Shown one piece after another: positions 54,522 through 63,151 of a stretch of 64,000 nt of DNA (the stretch's first letter is position 1; the number at the start of each line of letters is the position of its first letter). The position numbers were made by a program, and so were the translations under genes. The stretch is from Spirochaetales bacterium (lineage in GTDB: Bacteria > Spirochaetota > Spirochaetia > DSM-27196 > Salinispiraceae). The stretch covers positions 26,410 to 90,409 of the forward strand of contig JAACWS010000024.1 of NCBI GenBank assembly GCA_009991955.1, written 5' to 3'. Under the pieces are notes generated by a model, which did not search any database, was not told the origin of the DNA, and was given only the letters and a program-made list of their open reading frames with translations.

Positions 54522-56008
54522 GCAGTGACCCTAAGGCTTCGGCGATGAAAATTGGTATAAAGGCCCTGGCCGTAAGCGCGGGAATCATTCTTGTTCTCAT
54601 GATTATTTCTGGAATCCTTACTCAGATCTTGCCCTCCGGCGAGTTTGACCGGGTTCTCGAGGATGGTCGAACCCTGGTGGTTCCTGGTAGCTACCAAGAA
54701 ATCGCGAAGCCCGACTATCCGGTGTGGAGGTGGTTTACGGCACCCATCGAGATTTTTGCCGCCGATGGAAACATCGCCCTCATTACCATAATTCTGTTTA
54801 TTCTGTTTGTGTCCGGTTCCATTGGAATTCTCGAACACGCTGGTATTATGGAAACCCTCATTCGTATTTTGGTTGCCCGCTTCGAAAAACGTAAATACAC
54901 CCTTGTGGCCATATTGATCTTCTTCTTTATGGCGATCTCGAGTTTCTTAGGAATTTACGAGGGCATGGTTCCCATGATCGTCTTTATCGTACCCCTCGCC
55001 CTGTCCTTGGGGTGGGATAGCTTTACGGGATTAGGAATGAGCCTCTTACCCCTGGCCTTTGGATTTGCCAGTGCGGTTACAAATCCCTTCACCGTAGCAA
55101 TTGCCCAACGGATCGCCGATCTTCCCCTCTTTAGTGGAAGCTGGTTGCGGATTATTTTCTTCTTTGTGGTCTATGGGATTGTCACTTGGTTTGTCCAGTC
55201 CCACGCCCGGAAGGTTGAGGCCAACCCTGCCTCTTCGCCGACCTACGACCTCGACCAGAGCCTAAGAGCCCGACTAGGACTGACGGCCGATTCGGTCGAG
55301 GCTGGTACCCTCGCCGAAAATCCTCAATCCCCCGATGACCACCGCCGACACACCCGAGCTCTTCGGTGGTTCGCCGTCAACGTCGCTCTCGCAATTTTGC
55401 TCGTTTTTGTTACTGGCCAAATTCCGGCCCTTAGCGACCTGGCGTTTCCCATTATGGCCTTGCTTTTTCTCATAGGTGGAGTTGGGAGTGGGGCTATCGC
55501 CGGTTACAAACCAAGCAAAATTGCCCGGGTTTTTGGCACCGGGGTACTGAACGTGTTGCCGGGAATTTTATTAGTCATGATGGCCTTTAGCGTAAAACAC
55601 ATTATCGTGAGTGGCGCAATAATGGACACCATCCTTTTCCAGTCCGCAAACCTCATTGGTCAAACCCCACCCCTTATCGCGGCCTTTTTGGTCTACGCCG
55701 TTACCCTGGGAATGAACTTCTTTATCGGCAGTGCCAGTGCCAAAGCCGTCCTTATGATGCCCCTTCTTACGCCACTGGCAGACCTGGTGGGCATTACCCG
55801 ACAGACGGCGGTACTGGCCTTCGATTTTGGAGATGGTTTCTCGAATGTATTCTTTCCGACCAACGCCCTTTTGCTCATTGCCCTGAGCTTTACGGTGGTT
55901 ACCTATCCTCGCTGGATTGCCTGGACCTTTAAGCTACAGATAATAATGCTTGGGGTTACCTTGGCCTTTCTCGCCTTTGCGATAGCTATTGGGTTTGGGC
56001 CATTTTAG
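54518..56008 (+). CDS. YfcC/C4-dicarboxylate anaerobic carrier family transporter
   Basis: 496 aa, about twelve membrane helices. N-terminal IISGILTQILPSGEFDR, then the family-specific LGIYEGMVPMIVF and AVTNPFTVAIAQ, and GFSNVFFPTNALLL near the end, match YfcC-like carriers (often with amino acid, dipeptide or arginine/ornithine substrates). ATGA overlap with the peptidase gene ties it to peptide or amino acid use. It converges with the vapC end at 56005, overlapping by 4 nt. Substrate inferred only from context. Confidence 0.87.
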   Translation: MSSDPKASAMKIGIKALAVSAGIILVLMIISGILTQILPSGEFDRVLEDGRTLVVPGSYQEIAKPDYPVWRWFTAPIEIFAADGNIALITIILFILFVSGSIGILEHAGIMETLIRILVARFEKRKYTLVAILIFFFMAISSFLGIYEGMVPMIVFIVPLALSLGWDSFTGLGMSLLPLAFGFASAVTNPFTVAIAQRIADLPLFSGSWLRIIFFFVVYGIVTWFVQSHARKVEANPASSPTYDLDQSLRARLGLTADSVEAGTLAENPQSPDDHRRHTRALRWFAVNVALAILLVFVTGQIPALSDLAFPIMALLFLIGGVGSGAIAGYKPSKIARVFGTGVLNVLPGILLVMMAFSVKHIIVSGAIMDTILFQSANLIGQTPPLIAAFLVYAVTLGMNFFIGSASAKAVLMMPLLTPLADLVGITRQTAVLAFDFGDGFSNVFFPTNALLLIALSFTVVTYPRWIAWTFKLQIIMLGVTLAFLAFAIAIGFGPF

Positions 56009-56410
56009 GGCTGGAGTATTTCTAACCCCGGATAGGCATGACACACCCGCACAGGGTCGCGGGTCACCATTGGGACACCGAGTACCGCGGCGTGGGCACC
56101 AATAAAGAAGTCTGGCAAAACACTTGTTTTTGAACCCCCCCCGGCGGCGATAGGCAGCGAAGGCTCGGGCCGCAAGAAAAAGAGCCTCCCGGGGAATATC
56201 TAAGAATTTGAGCCCCGTACCAAATAGCGCTTCGTCGAGGTCCTCGATCCGATTAAATCCTAAAGAAATCTCGGAATACACTATTCCGTTAATCCCAAGG
56301 GTACGATAAGAGCCAACCTGTACCAGGCATTCAAGGCTTTGTTGGTAGAACTGGGAATCGGCGGTAAAAATATCGAGAATAACGCTGGAGTCTACAATCG
56401 CAAGGGCCAT
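56005..56410 (-). pseudogene. vapC: VapC-type PIN toxin gene with +1 frameshift at a G8 tract
   Basis: Starts ALAIVDSSVILDIFTADSQF, with the first PIN Asp and later NGIVYSEISLGF and EDLDEALFG. After AYRRRGG the frame is lost at G8 (56135-56142 as C on the plus strand). With seven Gs the sequence continues as SKTSVLPDFFIGAHAAVLG and VPMVTRDPVRVCHAYPGLEI, a typical PIN C-terminus ending at TAA 56005-56007. As sequenced, the product would instead run into an unrelated tail. It could be phase variation, a sequencing error, or a decayed toxin. The antitoxin gene lies 3 nt upstream. Confidence 0.75.
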
Positions 56411-56413
56411 CTA

Positions 56414-56635
56414 CTATTCTCTCGTAAGTTTTAGAATTGTTTCGGTGCTCATTCCCCGATCTGCCCGGCCCTTATAGGCGGCAAACCGTTCTGCAACTTC
56501 CTCGGGTCGAGCAATTTTGCGAAGTATTGCATGGTCTCCGGCGGCGACGAACTCTACCTCGGTTCCGGGCTCTATTCCGAGTTGAATTCTTACCTCTTGG
56601 GGAATTGTAACCTGCCCTTTTTCTGTGACCCGCAT
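56414..56635 (-). CDS. vapB: VapB-type antitoxin (AbrB/SpoVT fold)
   Basis: 73 aa. VTEKGQVTIPQEVRIQLGIEPGTEVEFV is a textbook swapped-hairpin AbrB/MazE DNA-binding domain; the tail (about 45-73) is helical and would block the PIN toxin. AAGAGGAAGAG precedes the ATG. The toxin gene begins 3 nt after its stop. It should repress its own promoter, where a strong palindrome overlaps the -10. Confidence 0.9.
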   Translation of the reverse strand: MRVTEKGQVTIPQEVRIQLGIEPGTEVEFVAAGDHAILRKIARPEEVAERFAAYKGRADRGMSTETILKLTRE

Positions 56636-56649
56636 ACTCTTCCTCTTTT

Positions 56650-56697
56650 CAGTAATACTATTACAGTAATACTATTACTGTAAGGAGAAGCGGTCAA
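56650..56697 (-). promoter_or_regulatory. vapBC promoter with overlapping palindromic operator
   Basis: Minus-strand TTGACC (56692-56697), 17-nt spacer, TAGTAT (56669-56674). A perfect 11-bp inverted repeat about a single central base (56661-56683, TTACAGTAATA-C-TATTACTGTAA) covers the -10. It is part of two tandem 14-bp copies of CAGTAATACTATTA (56650-56663 and 56664-56677), so two adjacent binding sites are likely for the antitoxin. Confidence 0.7.
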
Positions 56698-57563
56698 GGA
56701 GTATTTTCAGTGGTCGATGGAATTCGAAGAAGACGAAACCCAATAGTGCTATGACGATAAAAAGGAAATAGGCTATCGCGACTGGCGATGGCGGCCTCGG
56801 TAAGACCAAAATTCCACGACCCACCTTTATGGGCTCGAAGGGTACCGGTAGTTGGACCGGAGTAATCTACCAAATCACCGGAAGGAAGGGGACCAAACCA
56901 ATCCCATACCCACTCCCATACATTCCCACTCATGTCGTACAGACCCAGTTCGTTTGGCAACTTAGTTCCAACTGGGTGGGTCTTTCCCTGCGAATTTGCC
57001 AGATACCAGAGGTAGTCTGCGGGTCTGTTAGAACCATTGCTTCCGGCAAAGGCCTTTCTGGACCCATTTGGATCGGCTCCCGAGGCAGCCCAGATCCACT
57101 CGATCTCGGTAGGAAGTCGATATCCGTCGGCCGATGGTTCGATAGTTACTCGATTCCAGGGTCCGCTATTTTGAGAAGGTATACGCCCAAAGGGGAGGAG
57201 CGAAAAATCGATCCCCTCTACTTGATATACCGGCGTGAGCCCTTCGGCCAGGCTGAGCTTATTTGCAAAGGTGATGGCCTGGTACCAGGTAATCTGTTGA
57301 ACCGGGTCATCTTGGCCGGTGGATCGGCGGGAATCGCTTGGGTCTGCACCCATTATCCCGACAAACTGGGCTCGGGTTACCGGATGAGCCCCAAGGTAGT
57401 AGGCCTGGGTGATAGTTGCACTCGTTCCCGAGGACAGCACAATCGTTCCTGGAGGTACCTTTCGTAAGGTTCCTAGATGAGGAGATTCCAAGGCCTCTGG
57501 GGTATCTGTCCAAAGGGTGGAAAAGAGAAGCAAACCAAAGACGGCAACAAAAAGGTGTTTCAT
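56694..57563 (-). CDS. Exported FGE-sulfatase (SUMF1)-fold protein without catalytic cysteines
   Basis: 289 aa with a signal peptide (LFVAVFGLLLFSTLW). AYYLGAHPVTRAQFVGIMG, YQAITFANKLSLAEGLTPVY, YRLPTEIEWIWAASG, MSGNVWEWVWDWFG and HKGGSWN...GFRLLR are all FGE/SUMF1 signature blocks. The protein contains no cysteine, so it cannot be a formylglycine-generating oxidase; related proteins serve as binding or structural modules. AGGAATAT precedes the ATG. Its stop codon lies in the vapBC -35. The vapBC promoter faces the same way downstream. Confidence 0.85.
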   Translation of the reverse strand: MKHLFVAVFGLLLFSTLWTDTPEALESPHLGTLRKVPPGTIVLSSGTSATITQAYYLGAHPVTRAQFVGIMGADPSDSRRSTGQDDPVQQITWYQAITFANKLSLAEGLTPVYQVEGIDFSLLPFGRIPSQNSGPWNRVTIEPSADGYRLPTEIEWIWAASGADPNGSRKAFAGSNGSNRPADYLWYLANSQGKTHPVGTKLPNELGLYDMSGNVWEWVWDWFGPLPSGDLVDYSGPTTGTLRAHKGGSWNFGLTEAAIASRDSLFPFYRHSTIGFRLLRIPSTTENTP

Positions 57564-57620
57564 ATATTCCTAGGGTATCACAGAAGGGCACCCGTCGCAT
57601 CTACTATTCGAGGTCCCCGG

Positions 57621-60600
57621 TTAATGAAAATCTCGGCTTCCTGCCTGGATGGTTTTACTTTCCTTGAGCCCCTCGGGAACCCAGAACCCATCGGGTATAA
57701 GATGCACGACCCCATCCTTGGATTGCATAGTTCCTTCTACCCCCAAGAGCCAGTTTGTTAAGATGAGGGTCCGATACTCGGCGTAGACCTTTTTCCACAC
57801 TACCAAGTTCACAAATCCGGTTTCGTCTTCCATAGTCATGAACATGACCCCACCGGCAGTTCCGGGCATTTGGCGGCAGATAGCGTAGCCCACGTAGCGA
57901 ACTCGGGATCCGTGGGGCTGGGCGTTCACCTTCGCCGCTTCGGCAAGTCCAAGACGGCGAAGATGGAAGCGAAAGACCTTCATAATATTACCCCGGGCGC
58001 TATGGCCTCCACTCTGGTAGTCCCAGGTGATGAGTTCGCCGGTCTGCAGGGCCGGTAGGCGGGGAATAAATTCTTCATACTCCAAAAGAGTAACCTCCGC
58101 CGGACCTTGGCCGTTGGGTTCGTGATTTTTTAGCTCCTGGGCTCCGACTTCCATAACCGCCCAGAGGGTAGCCCTTCGCCCCAGACCGTAGGGCTCCAGG
58201 GCCCCAGACTGGGCCAGCTTTTCGTAGGTATCTTTGCGTAGGCCACAGCGAGTACGAAACTCGGACAAACTCGAGGGCAGGTCTCGAAGGCGAATCTGCT
58301 CTATCTTGTCCCAGTCGGATTTTGTAAGCCCCTTCAGGTAGCGCATGCCGATGCGGATAGCCGGCTGGGGCCGGGGGCCCGGGGGCGGCATGGTTGCCGG
58401 CTGCACCGACGGCGGCGACGGTTGAGTCGACGAGGCCGACGGGGCCGACGAGGCCGACCGGGCCACTCCAGCAGAAGTGGGGGCCGCAGGCTCCAGGGTG
58501 CAGTCCCATTGGCTCTTGGTTACATCCATGGGCAATATCCGAATACCGTGGCGCTGGGCATCGCCTAGGACTGTGGCCGGGGCGTAAAATCCCATAGGCC
58601 AGGCGTTCAAGAGTCCGCAGGCAAAGATGGCTGGATAGTGGCACTTGAGGTAGGCGGTGGCGTAAGCGATGAGGCCGAAGCTGGCGGCGTGACTTTCGGG
58701 AAATCCGTACTCCCCAAATCCACGAATCTGCTCAAAGACCCGGTTCGCAAATTCTGGAGCTATACCCTTGGCAATCATCCGGGAGGTGAGTTTTTCGTGA
58801 TGTTGTTCGATGCGGCCGGTAAAACGCCAGGCGGCCATGTCCCGGCGCAGTTGGTCCGCCTCGCCGGGGGTATAGTCCGCCGCTAAAACCGCCAACTTCA
58901 TGACCTGCTCTTGAAAGAGGGGTACACCCAGGGTCTTTTTGAGAACCGGTTCCAGGATCGGGTGGGGATACTCGACCTCCTCGAGCCCTTCCCGGCGCCG
59001 CAGGTAAGGATGGACCATGCCCCCGGTAATTGGCCCCGGGCGCACGAGGCTGATTTCGACCACGATGTCGTAGTACCTGCGGGGCTTGAGCCGGGGAAGC
59101 ATAGCCATCTGGGCTCGGCTCTCCAGTTGAAAGACTCCAACCGAATCGGCCTTGCCCAACATGTCGTAGGTCGCCGGATCGTCGACCGGAAGGCTCGCCA
59201 TACTCAACTCCTGGCCGAGGTGCTCTTTAATCAAGCGAAAACAATAGTCTAGGTGGGTCAGGGCGCCTAATCCCAAAAGATCGACCTTGAACAAGCCCAA
59301 GGCCTCGATATCCTCCTTGTCCCATTGGATGACGGTTCGATTTTCCATAGTCGCGTTCTCGATGGGCACCAGGGTGCTGACCGGCTGGTTGCCCAGGAGA
59401 AATCCCCCCGGGTGAATCGACAAATGCCGGGGAAAGCCAAGAATCTCCTGGGTCCGGGCTAAAAACTCCTGGTTTAAAACGGACTCGGTGTCGATGTCTG
59501 CTTGTTGGAGGATGTCTTTGAGGTTTCCACCCCAGTGGGGGGCAAGCTTTGCGACCCGATCCAGGGTAACCGGCGAAAACCCGAAGGCCTTGCCCACTTC
59601 TCGAATAGCCGACTTGGGTCGGTAACGGACCACGTTGGCGACCATAGCCGCCCGGTCCCGGCCGTAGCGCCGGTAAACGTACTGAATTACTTCCTCCCGT
59701 CGGCGATGTTCAATGTCCAGGTCGATGTCCGGGGGCTCGGCCCGTTCCTGGGATAAGAAACGTTCGAACAGCAGGTCCATTTTTACCGGGTCGACGGCGG
59801 TAATTCCCAGACAGTAACAGACCACCGAGTTCGCCGCCGACCCCCTTCCCTGGCAGAGAATGCCCTGGACCCGGCAGAACTGAATAATGTCCCACATGGT
59901 CAGAAAGTACCCGGCGTACTCCAGGTCGTTGATGATTGCGAGTTCCCGCTCGATCTGGGTGACCACCGGTGGGGGGGGCGGGCCCTGGTACCGGCTCTGG
60001 GCCCCATCGTAGACCAGGTGCCGTAACCAACTGGCAGTGGTGTGGGGCTGGGGGACCGCCTCTGCAGGGTAGCGGTAGACGAGCTCCGAGAGAGAAAAGG
60101 TGCAGCGTTCAGCGATTTCCCAGGTGCGGGCCACCAGGTCCGGAGAATCGTCGAACCGGGAAGCGAAGGCTGCCGGACTTTCCAGGGCGTGTTGATCGTT
60201 GGATTTTAGCCGGGTGCCCGCCTGGTCCAGGGTAGTGCCTAACCGGATACAGGTGAGGACGTCCTGGAGCCGTTGCCCCTCAGGGGTTGGATAGAGAATC
60301 TCGGTGGTCCCGGCCAGGGGGAAAGAGTGCCTTCGGGCCAGGGTTCGCAGATCTTCTTCCCGACGGCTATCCTCGGGTTCTCGATGGCGACTGACTAGAC
60401 CGTAAATTCGGGAAGAAAAGGCCCGGTTCAGGTCGGGAACAATCGCTGCGGGGGTCTGGGGCAGGATTAATAAAAGGAGACCCGGGCTGAAAGCTCCAAC
60501 CTCGGCGGGGGTTACCATACACTGGCCCTTGGTATTGCGCCGGTGACCGAGGGTCAGAAGGGTACATAGGTTGCCGTAGCCTTCCCGGTTTTGGCAGAGC

Positions 60601-60956
60601 AGGATGATCGAGGGATCGGCGATGACTGCGAGTCCCGACTCGGGCAGTACCCCTTCTCCTTTCCCGGACCCTCCCCTCGCTCCAGGGGTAGTCTCGTTCA
60701 TCTCCAGGCTCACCTGGGCCCCAATAATAAGGTGGATTCCCGCTGTTTTTGCTTCTATCCAGGCTCGTACAATGCCATAGACCCCATTTCGATCGGTAAC
60801 GGCCAGGGATTTTAGCCCTAAGCCGGCGGCGGTTTTTATAAGATCCTCCGGGGAACTGGCTCCTTCTAAGAACGAGTAGTGGGTCTTGCACCAGAGAGGT
60901 ACGTAGGTCGGCGGGGCGACTGGGTTGGGTACCGGGACTGGGTCGGAGTAGGACAT
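57621..60956 (-). CDS. dnaE2: Error-prone DNA polymerase DnaE2
   Basis: About 1,111 aa from the ATG at 60956 (MSYSDPVP); longer in-frame starts reach into imuB. PHP domain YVPLWCKTHYSFLEGASSPEDLI; C-family polymerase Asp motifs PDIDLDIEHRRREEVIQYVY (~407) and FKVDLLGLGALTHLD; PGGFLLG; thumb and OB-fold regions at the C-terminus with VNAQPHGSRVRYVGYAICRQMPGT-type OB sequence. A Ser/Pro-rich insert sits near the end of the fingers. DnaE2 extends from lesions in the mutasome with ImuA and ImuB. Gap to imuB is 47 nt, same strand. Confidence 0.94.
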   Translation of the reverse strand: MSYSDPVPVPNPVAPPTYVPLWCKTHYSFLEGASSPEDLIKTAAGLGLKSLAVTDRNGVYGIVRAWIEAKTAGIHLIIGAQVSLEMNETTPGARGGSGKGEGVLPESGLAVIADPSIILLCQNREGYGNLCTLLTLGHRRNTKGQCMVTPAEVGAFSPGLLLLILPQTPAAIVPDLNRAFSSRIYGLVSRHREPEDSRREEDLRTLARRHSFPLAGTTEILYPTPEGQRLQDVLTCIRLGTTLDQAGTRLKSNDQHALESPAAFASRFDDSPDLVARTWEIAERCTFSLSELVYRYPAEAVPQPHTTASWLRHLVYDGAQSRYQGPPPPPVVTQIERELAIINDLEYAGYFLTMWDIIQFCRVQGILCQGRGSAANSVVCYCLGITAVDPVKMDLLFERFLSQERAEPPDIDLDIEHRRREEVIQYVYRRYGRDRAAMVANVVRYRPKSAIREVGKAFGFSPVTLDRVAKLAPHWGGNLKDILQQADIDTESVLNQEFLARTQEILGFPRHLSIHPGGFLLGNQPVSTLVPIENATMENRTVIQWDKEDIEALGLFKVDLLGLGALTHLDYCFRLIKEHLGQELSMASLPVDDPATYDMLGKADSVGVFQLESRAQMAMLPRLKPRRYYDIVVEISLVRPGPITGGMVHPYLRRREGLEEVEYPHPILEPVLKKTLGVPLFQEQVMKLAVLAADYTPGEADQLRRDMAAWRFTGRIEQHHEKLTSRMIAKGIAPEFANRVFEQIRGFGEYGFPESHAASFGLIAYATAYLKCHYPAIFACGLLNAWPMGFYAPATVLGDAQRHGIRILPMDVTKSQWDCTLEPAAPTSAGVARSASSAPSASSTQPSPPSVQPATMPPPGPRPQPAIRIGMRYLKGLTKSDWDKIEQIRLRDLPSSLSEFRTRCGLRKDTYEKLAQSGALEPYGLGRRATLWAVMEVGAQELKNHEPNGQGPAEVTLLEYEEFIPRLPALQTGELITWDYQSGGHSARGNIMKVFRFHLRRLGLAEAAKVNAQPHGSRVRYVGYAICRQMPGTAGGVMFMTMEDETGFVNLVVWKKVYAEYRTLILTNWLLGVEGTMQSKDGVVHLIPDGFWVPEGLKESKTIQAGSRDFH

Positions 60957-61003
60957 CCCGGCAACAGCCCCACCGACCGCTCTGGTATCGATACCCGCGA
61001 CCT

Positions 61004-62497
61004 TCAATCTACGTACCCCTGAAGAATCCATCGGCCGGTTTCTTGGTCTTGGTAGCCCCAACCCAGGTCTCCTTGGGGGGTCCAAAAATAGTAGTAGTGC
61101 CGCTGGTAGGTAGCGGACTGGGTTGTCGAGGCTTTCTGCCGATTCCACCACCCGCCGCTAAGAAGGAATGGGCCGGCAATGCGTGCAGCCAGGCTGGGTT
61201 TTGGAATTGGCTTTGGAGTGATGATGAGCCGGCGAACCGCCGTTGAGGGGTGGTGAGAAGCACGGTCAGGCGTGGGGGACGACAGCGGCGACCGATCAAC
61301 CTCCTGCACCTCAGAAATTGAGCGCCAGGAAAAGGTAGCTTCAGGAAGATGAGAATCCTCCAGGGTCGCAACCTGCACTGCCTGGTTGCCAAACCGAGCC
61401 CGCAGTAGGCTAAAGCCCTGGGCAGTCGCCGAGGCCTGGCGTTCTCGGCTGGCAAAAAGTTCCAGCTGTTCGGGACTCAAGATTACTTCCTCGGGAACCA
61501 TCTGGAGGGTTTCGATCCCCCCACGGAAGCTTCGATTCTCTAACCGAAGCTCCAGCAGCCTGAGGAACAAGGACACCCGTCGCCCGGGCTGGGCGGGGCG
61601 GATTACCTCCCGTTCTTCATCCCCCGACTCATACCCCAATAGGAGTTCGATTTGGGCGATGAGGCTTCGTCGGCCTTCGGATTGTAGACTCAACTGTTCG
61701 AGCATTTGGTGTAGATGGGGTAACAAGAGGGGAAGGGAAAAAATGGGAGAATCCAATCGCCGACGAACATCCAAGGGGTGGGAAAATTCCAGGGGTTGTA
61801 AGGGAAGTACCCGGTCGGTATCCAAGAATTCCAGAAGGTTTTTGGCTTCCTTTCCGAACCGAGCAAAAAGCCCATCCCGGGGCAGCTTCAACAGATCGTG
61901 CAGATTTCGTACTCCTAATCGATCCAAACTGCCCAAGGTTGAAACCGCCAGGGGTAGTACGGTCAAAGGGAGATTCGCCAGCCCCCGCTGTTCAAGGTCG
62001 AAAGAATCGAGGACCAAGGAGGTTTTACGGATTCGGGCGAAGATATAGCTACCTAGACGGGTATACCCTACTACAACTCGGGCTCCCAGGCCTTGGGTCT
62101 TTAATCTCTTTTGTACCAGTACGATCCAGGACCGGTAAGAACCGAAGAGCTTTTCTAATCCGCTCAAGTTAGCCCAGATTACCTCGGGGTCGAAGGAGCT
62201 CATTTCGACCTCGGGGGTAAATTCTTCTAAGAGGGCGGCTACCTCGTTGCGGGCCTGGCGGGTTTGGTCGGGGCTGGCTACTCCGGCCCGAAGGTCTCGA
62301 ACTAAGGACAGGGCCTCGGAATAGCGGATTCCTGGTCGAATACCCTCTTTGAGGGCCAGGGGATTTGCATAGAGCACCGGGCTCGTGGGCCGTTCATCCC
62401 GAATCGTTACCGTTGGAAGAGAGTACCATTCGGGGTTTTGGCGGAGTACCAGCTGGAGGGGGAGCTGGGGCAGACTAATACAGGCCAGGCGGTCCAT
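61004..62497 (-). CDS. imuB: ImuB, Y-family polymerase-like mutasome subunit
   Basis: About 497 aa from the ATG at 62497 (MDRLACISLPQLPLQLVLRQNP), overlapping the end of imuA by 23 bp. Y-family architecture is visible: N-terminal palm with ALKEGIRPGIRYSEALSLV, helix-hairpin-helix around STLGSLDRLGVRNLHDLLKLP, and a C-terminal little-finger and tail region. The catalytic acidic residues of active Y-family polymerases (DxD/SIDE) are replaced, as in known ImuB. It acts as an adaptor linking DnaE2 to the clamp and ImuA. Confidence 0.88.
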   Translation of the reverse strand: MDRLACISLPQLPLQLVLRQNPEWYSLPTVTIRDERPTSPVLYANPLALKEGIRPGIRYSEALSLVRDLRAGVASPDQTRQARNEVAALLEEFTPEVEMSSFDPEVIWANLSGLEKLFGSYRSWIVLVQKRLKTQGLGARVVVGYTRLGSYIFARIRKTSLVLDSFDLEQRGLANLPLTVLPLAVSTLGSLDRLGVRNLHDLLKLPRDGLFARFGKEAKNLLEFLDTDRVLPLQPLEFSHPLDVRRRLDSPIFSLPLLLPHLHQMLEQLSLQSEGRRSLIAQIELLLGYESGDEEREVIRPAQPGRRVSLFLRLLELRLENRSFRGGIETLQMVPEEVILSPEQLELFASRERQASATAQGFSLLRARFGNQAVQVATLEDSHLPEATFSWRSISEVQEVDRSPLSSPTPDRASHHPSTAVRRLIITPKPIPKPSLAARIAGPFLLSGGWWNRQKASTTQSATYQRHYYYFWTPQGDLGWGYQDQETGRWILQGYVD

Positions 62498-63086
62498 AGT
62501 ACACCGAACGCCGGGGGGAAAGTGTGGGCCCCTGCTTATTTTTGGTAATAGCAACCTCTTGGACCAGGGATACTCCCCCGGTTCGCCGGACCTGGGCCCG
62601 AAGGGAAATAAGCGAGTTCATCGAGTCCAGGGTATGGGGTTTAAGGGTAAGAAACACAATCCTCGTATTCTCATCTTGGGCAAGCCGTCCAATACGACCG
62701 AGTAGAGGGGTAGGAACGACAAAATCCTTTCCGAGGTCGATAATAAGGAGGGAAAAACTCCCCGTTCGCAGCACAATTTCCGCTGCCCCAAGGCTCTGCT
62801 GGGCCCCGGGAGCCCAGACCACCGGCAATCTTTCTAAATCGACCCCAGCCCGGGCCATATCCGGGGGGTAGAACACCGATGAGGTCCCCGCAATCCACAG
62901 GGCCTGCTCATTTGCCTCCTGAGTCTGGCGAATTAGATGGGCCGCCCAGGTAAGGGATCCACAGTAGTGGTCTTGAGATAGTTCTACCAGCCGCCCTTCG
63001 AGATTTTTTCTATCCCAGGGATCGGGGTGTTGGCGAAGGACTTGGGAGGACGGCGATTTCAGGTCTCGGGCCCGGACTAAATGCAT
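62475..63086 (-). CDS. imuA: ImuA, RecA/SulA-like mutasome subunit
   Basis: 203 aa. EGRLVELSQDHYCGSLTWAAHLIRQ, QALWIAGTSSVFYPPDMARAGVDLERL and LIIDLGKDF match ImuA proteins, a RecA-core relative without a functional ATP site. First gene of imuA-imuB-dnaE2. Its promoter and operator lie within 35 nt of the start, and the start codon follows the -10 by 9 nt without a ribosome site. Confidence 0.85.
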   Translation of the reverse strand: MHLVRARDLKSPSSQVLRQHPDPWDRKNLEGRLVELSQDHYCGSLTWAAHLIRQTQEANEQALWIAGTSSVFYPPDMARAGVDLERLPVVWAPGAQQSLGAAEIVLRTGSFSLLIIDLGKDFVVPTPLLGRIGRLAQDENTRIVFLTLKPHTLDSMNSLISLRAQVRRTGGVSLVQEVAITKNKQGPTLSPRRSVYYGPPGLY

Positions 63087-63095
63087 AGTCTAGTA

Positions 63096-63124
63096 ATACT
63101 AAACATTAGTGTAGTATAATGCAA
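63096..63124 (-). promoter_or_regulatory. imuA promoter with palindrome, candidate SOS operator
   Basis: Minus-strand TTGCAT (63119-63124), 17-nt spacer, TAGTAT (63096-63101). The dyad ACTAA-ACA-TTAGT (63098-63110) lies across the spacer and -10, and a wider ATACTA/TAGTAT pair (63096-63101 and 63112-63117) encloses it. The imu cassette is LexA-controlled in other bacteria, so this is the expected place for a LexA site; the sequence does not match the classical LexA boxes. Confidence 0.5.
63115..63120 (+). promoter_or_regulatory. -10 box of the methyltransferase gene
   Basis: TATAAT, 31 nt before the ATG at 63152. No good -35 hexamer is visible 17 nt upstream. It shares the same 30-nt region with the divergent imuA promoter. 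Confidence 0.4.
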
Positions 63125-63151
63125 GGGGTTTTTTCTGCCGATGGACCAGTC

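Noticed and set aside
59971..59978. G8 tract in dnaE2 as a further frameshift
   Set aside because: The frame is intact across it (Pro-rich stretch) and both flanks match DnaE2.
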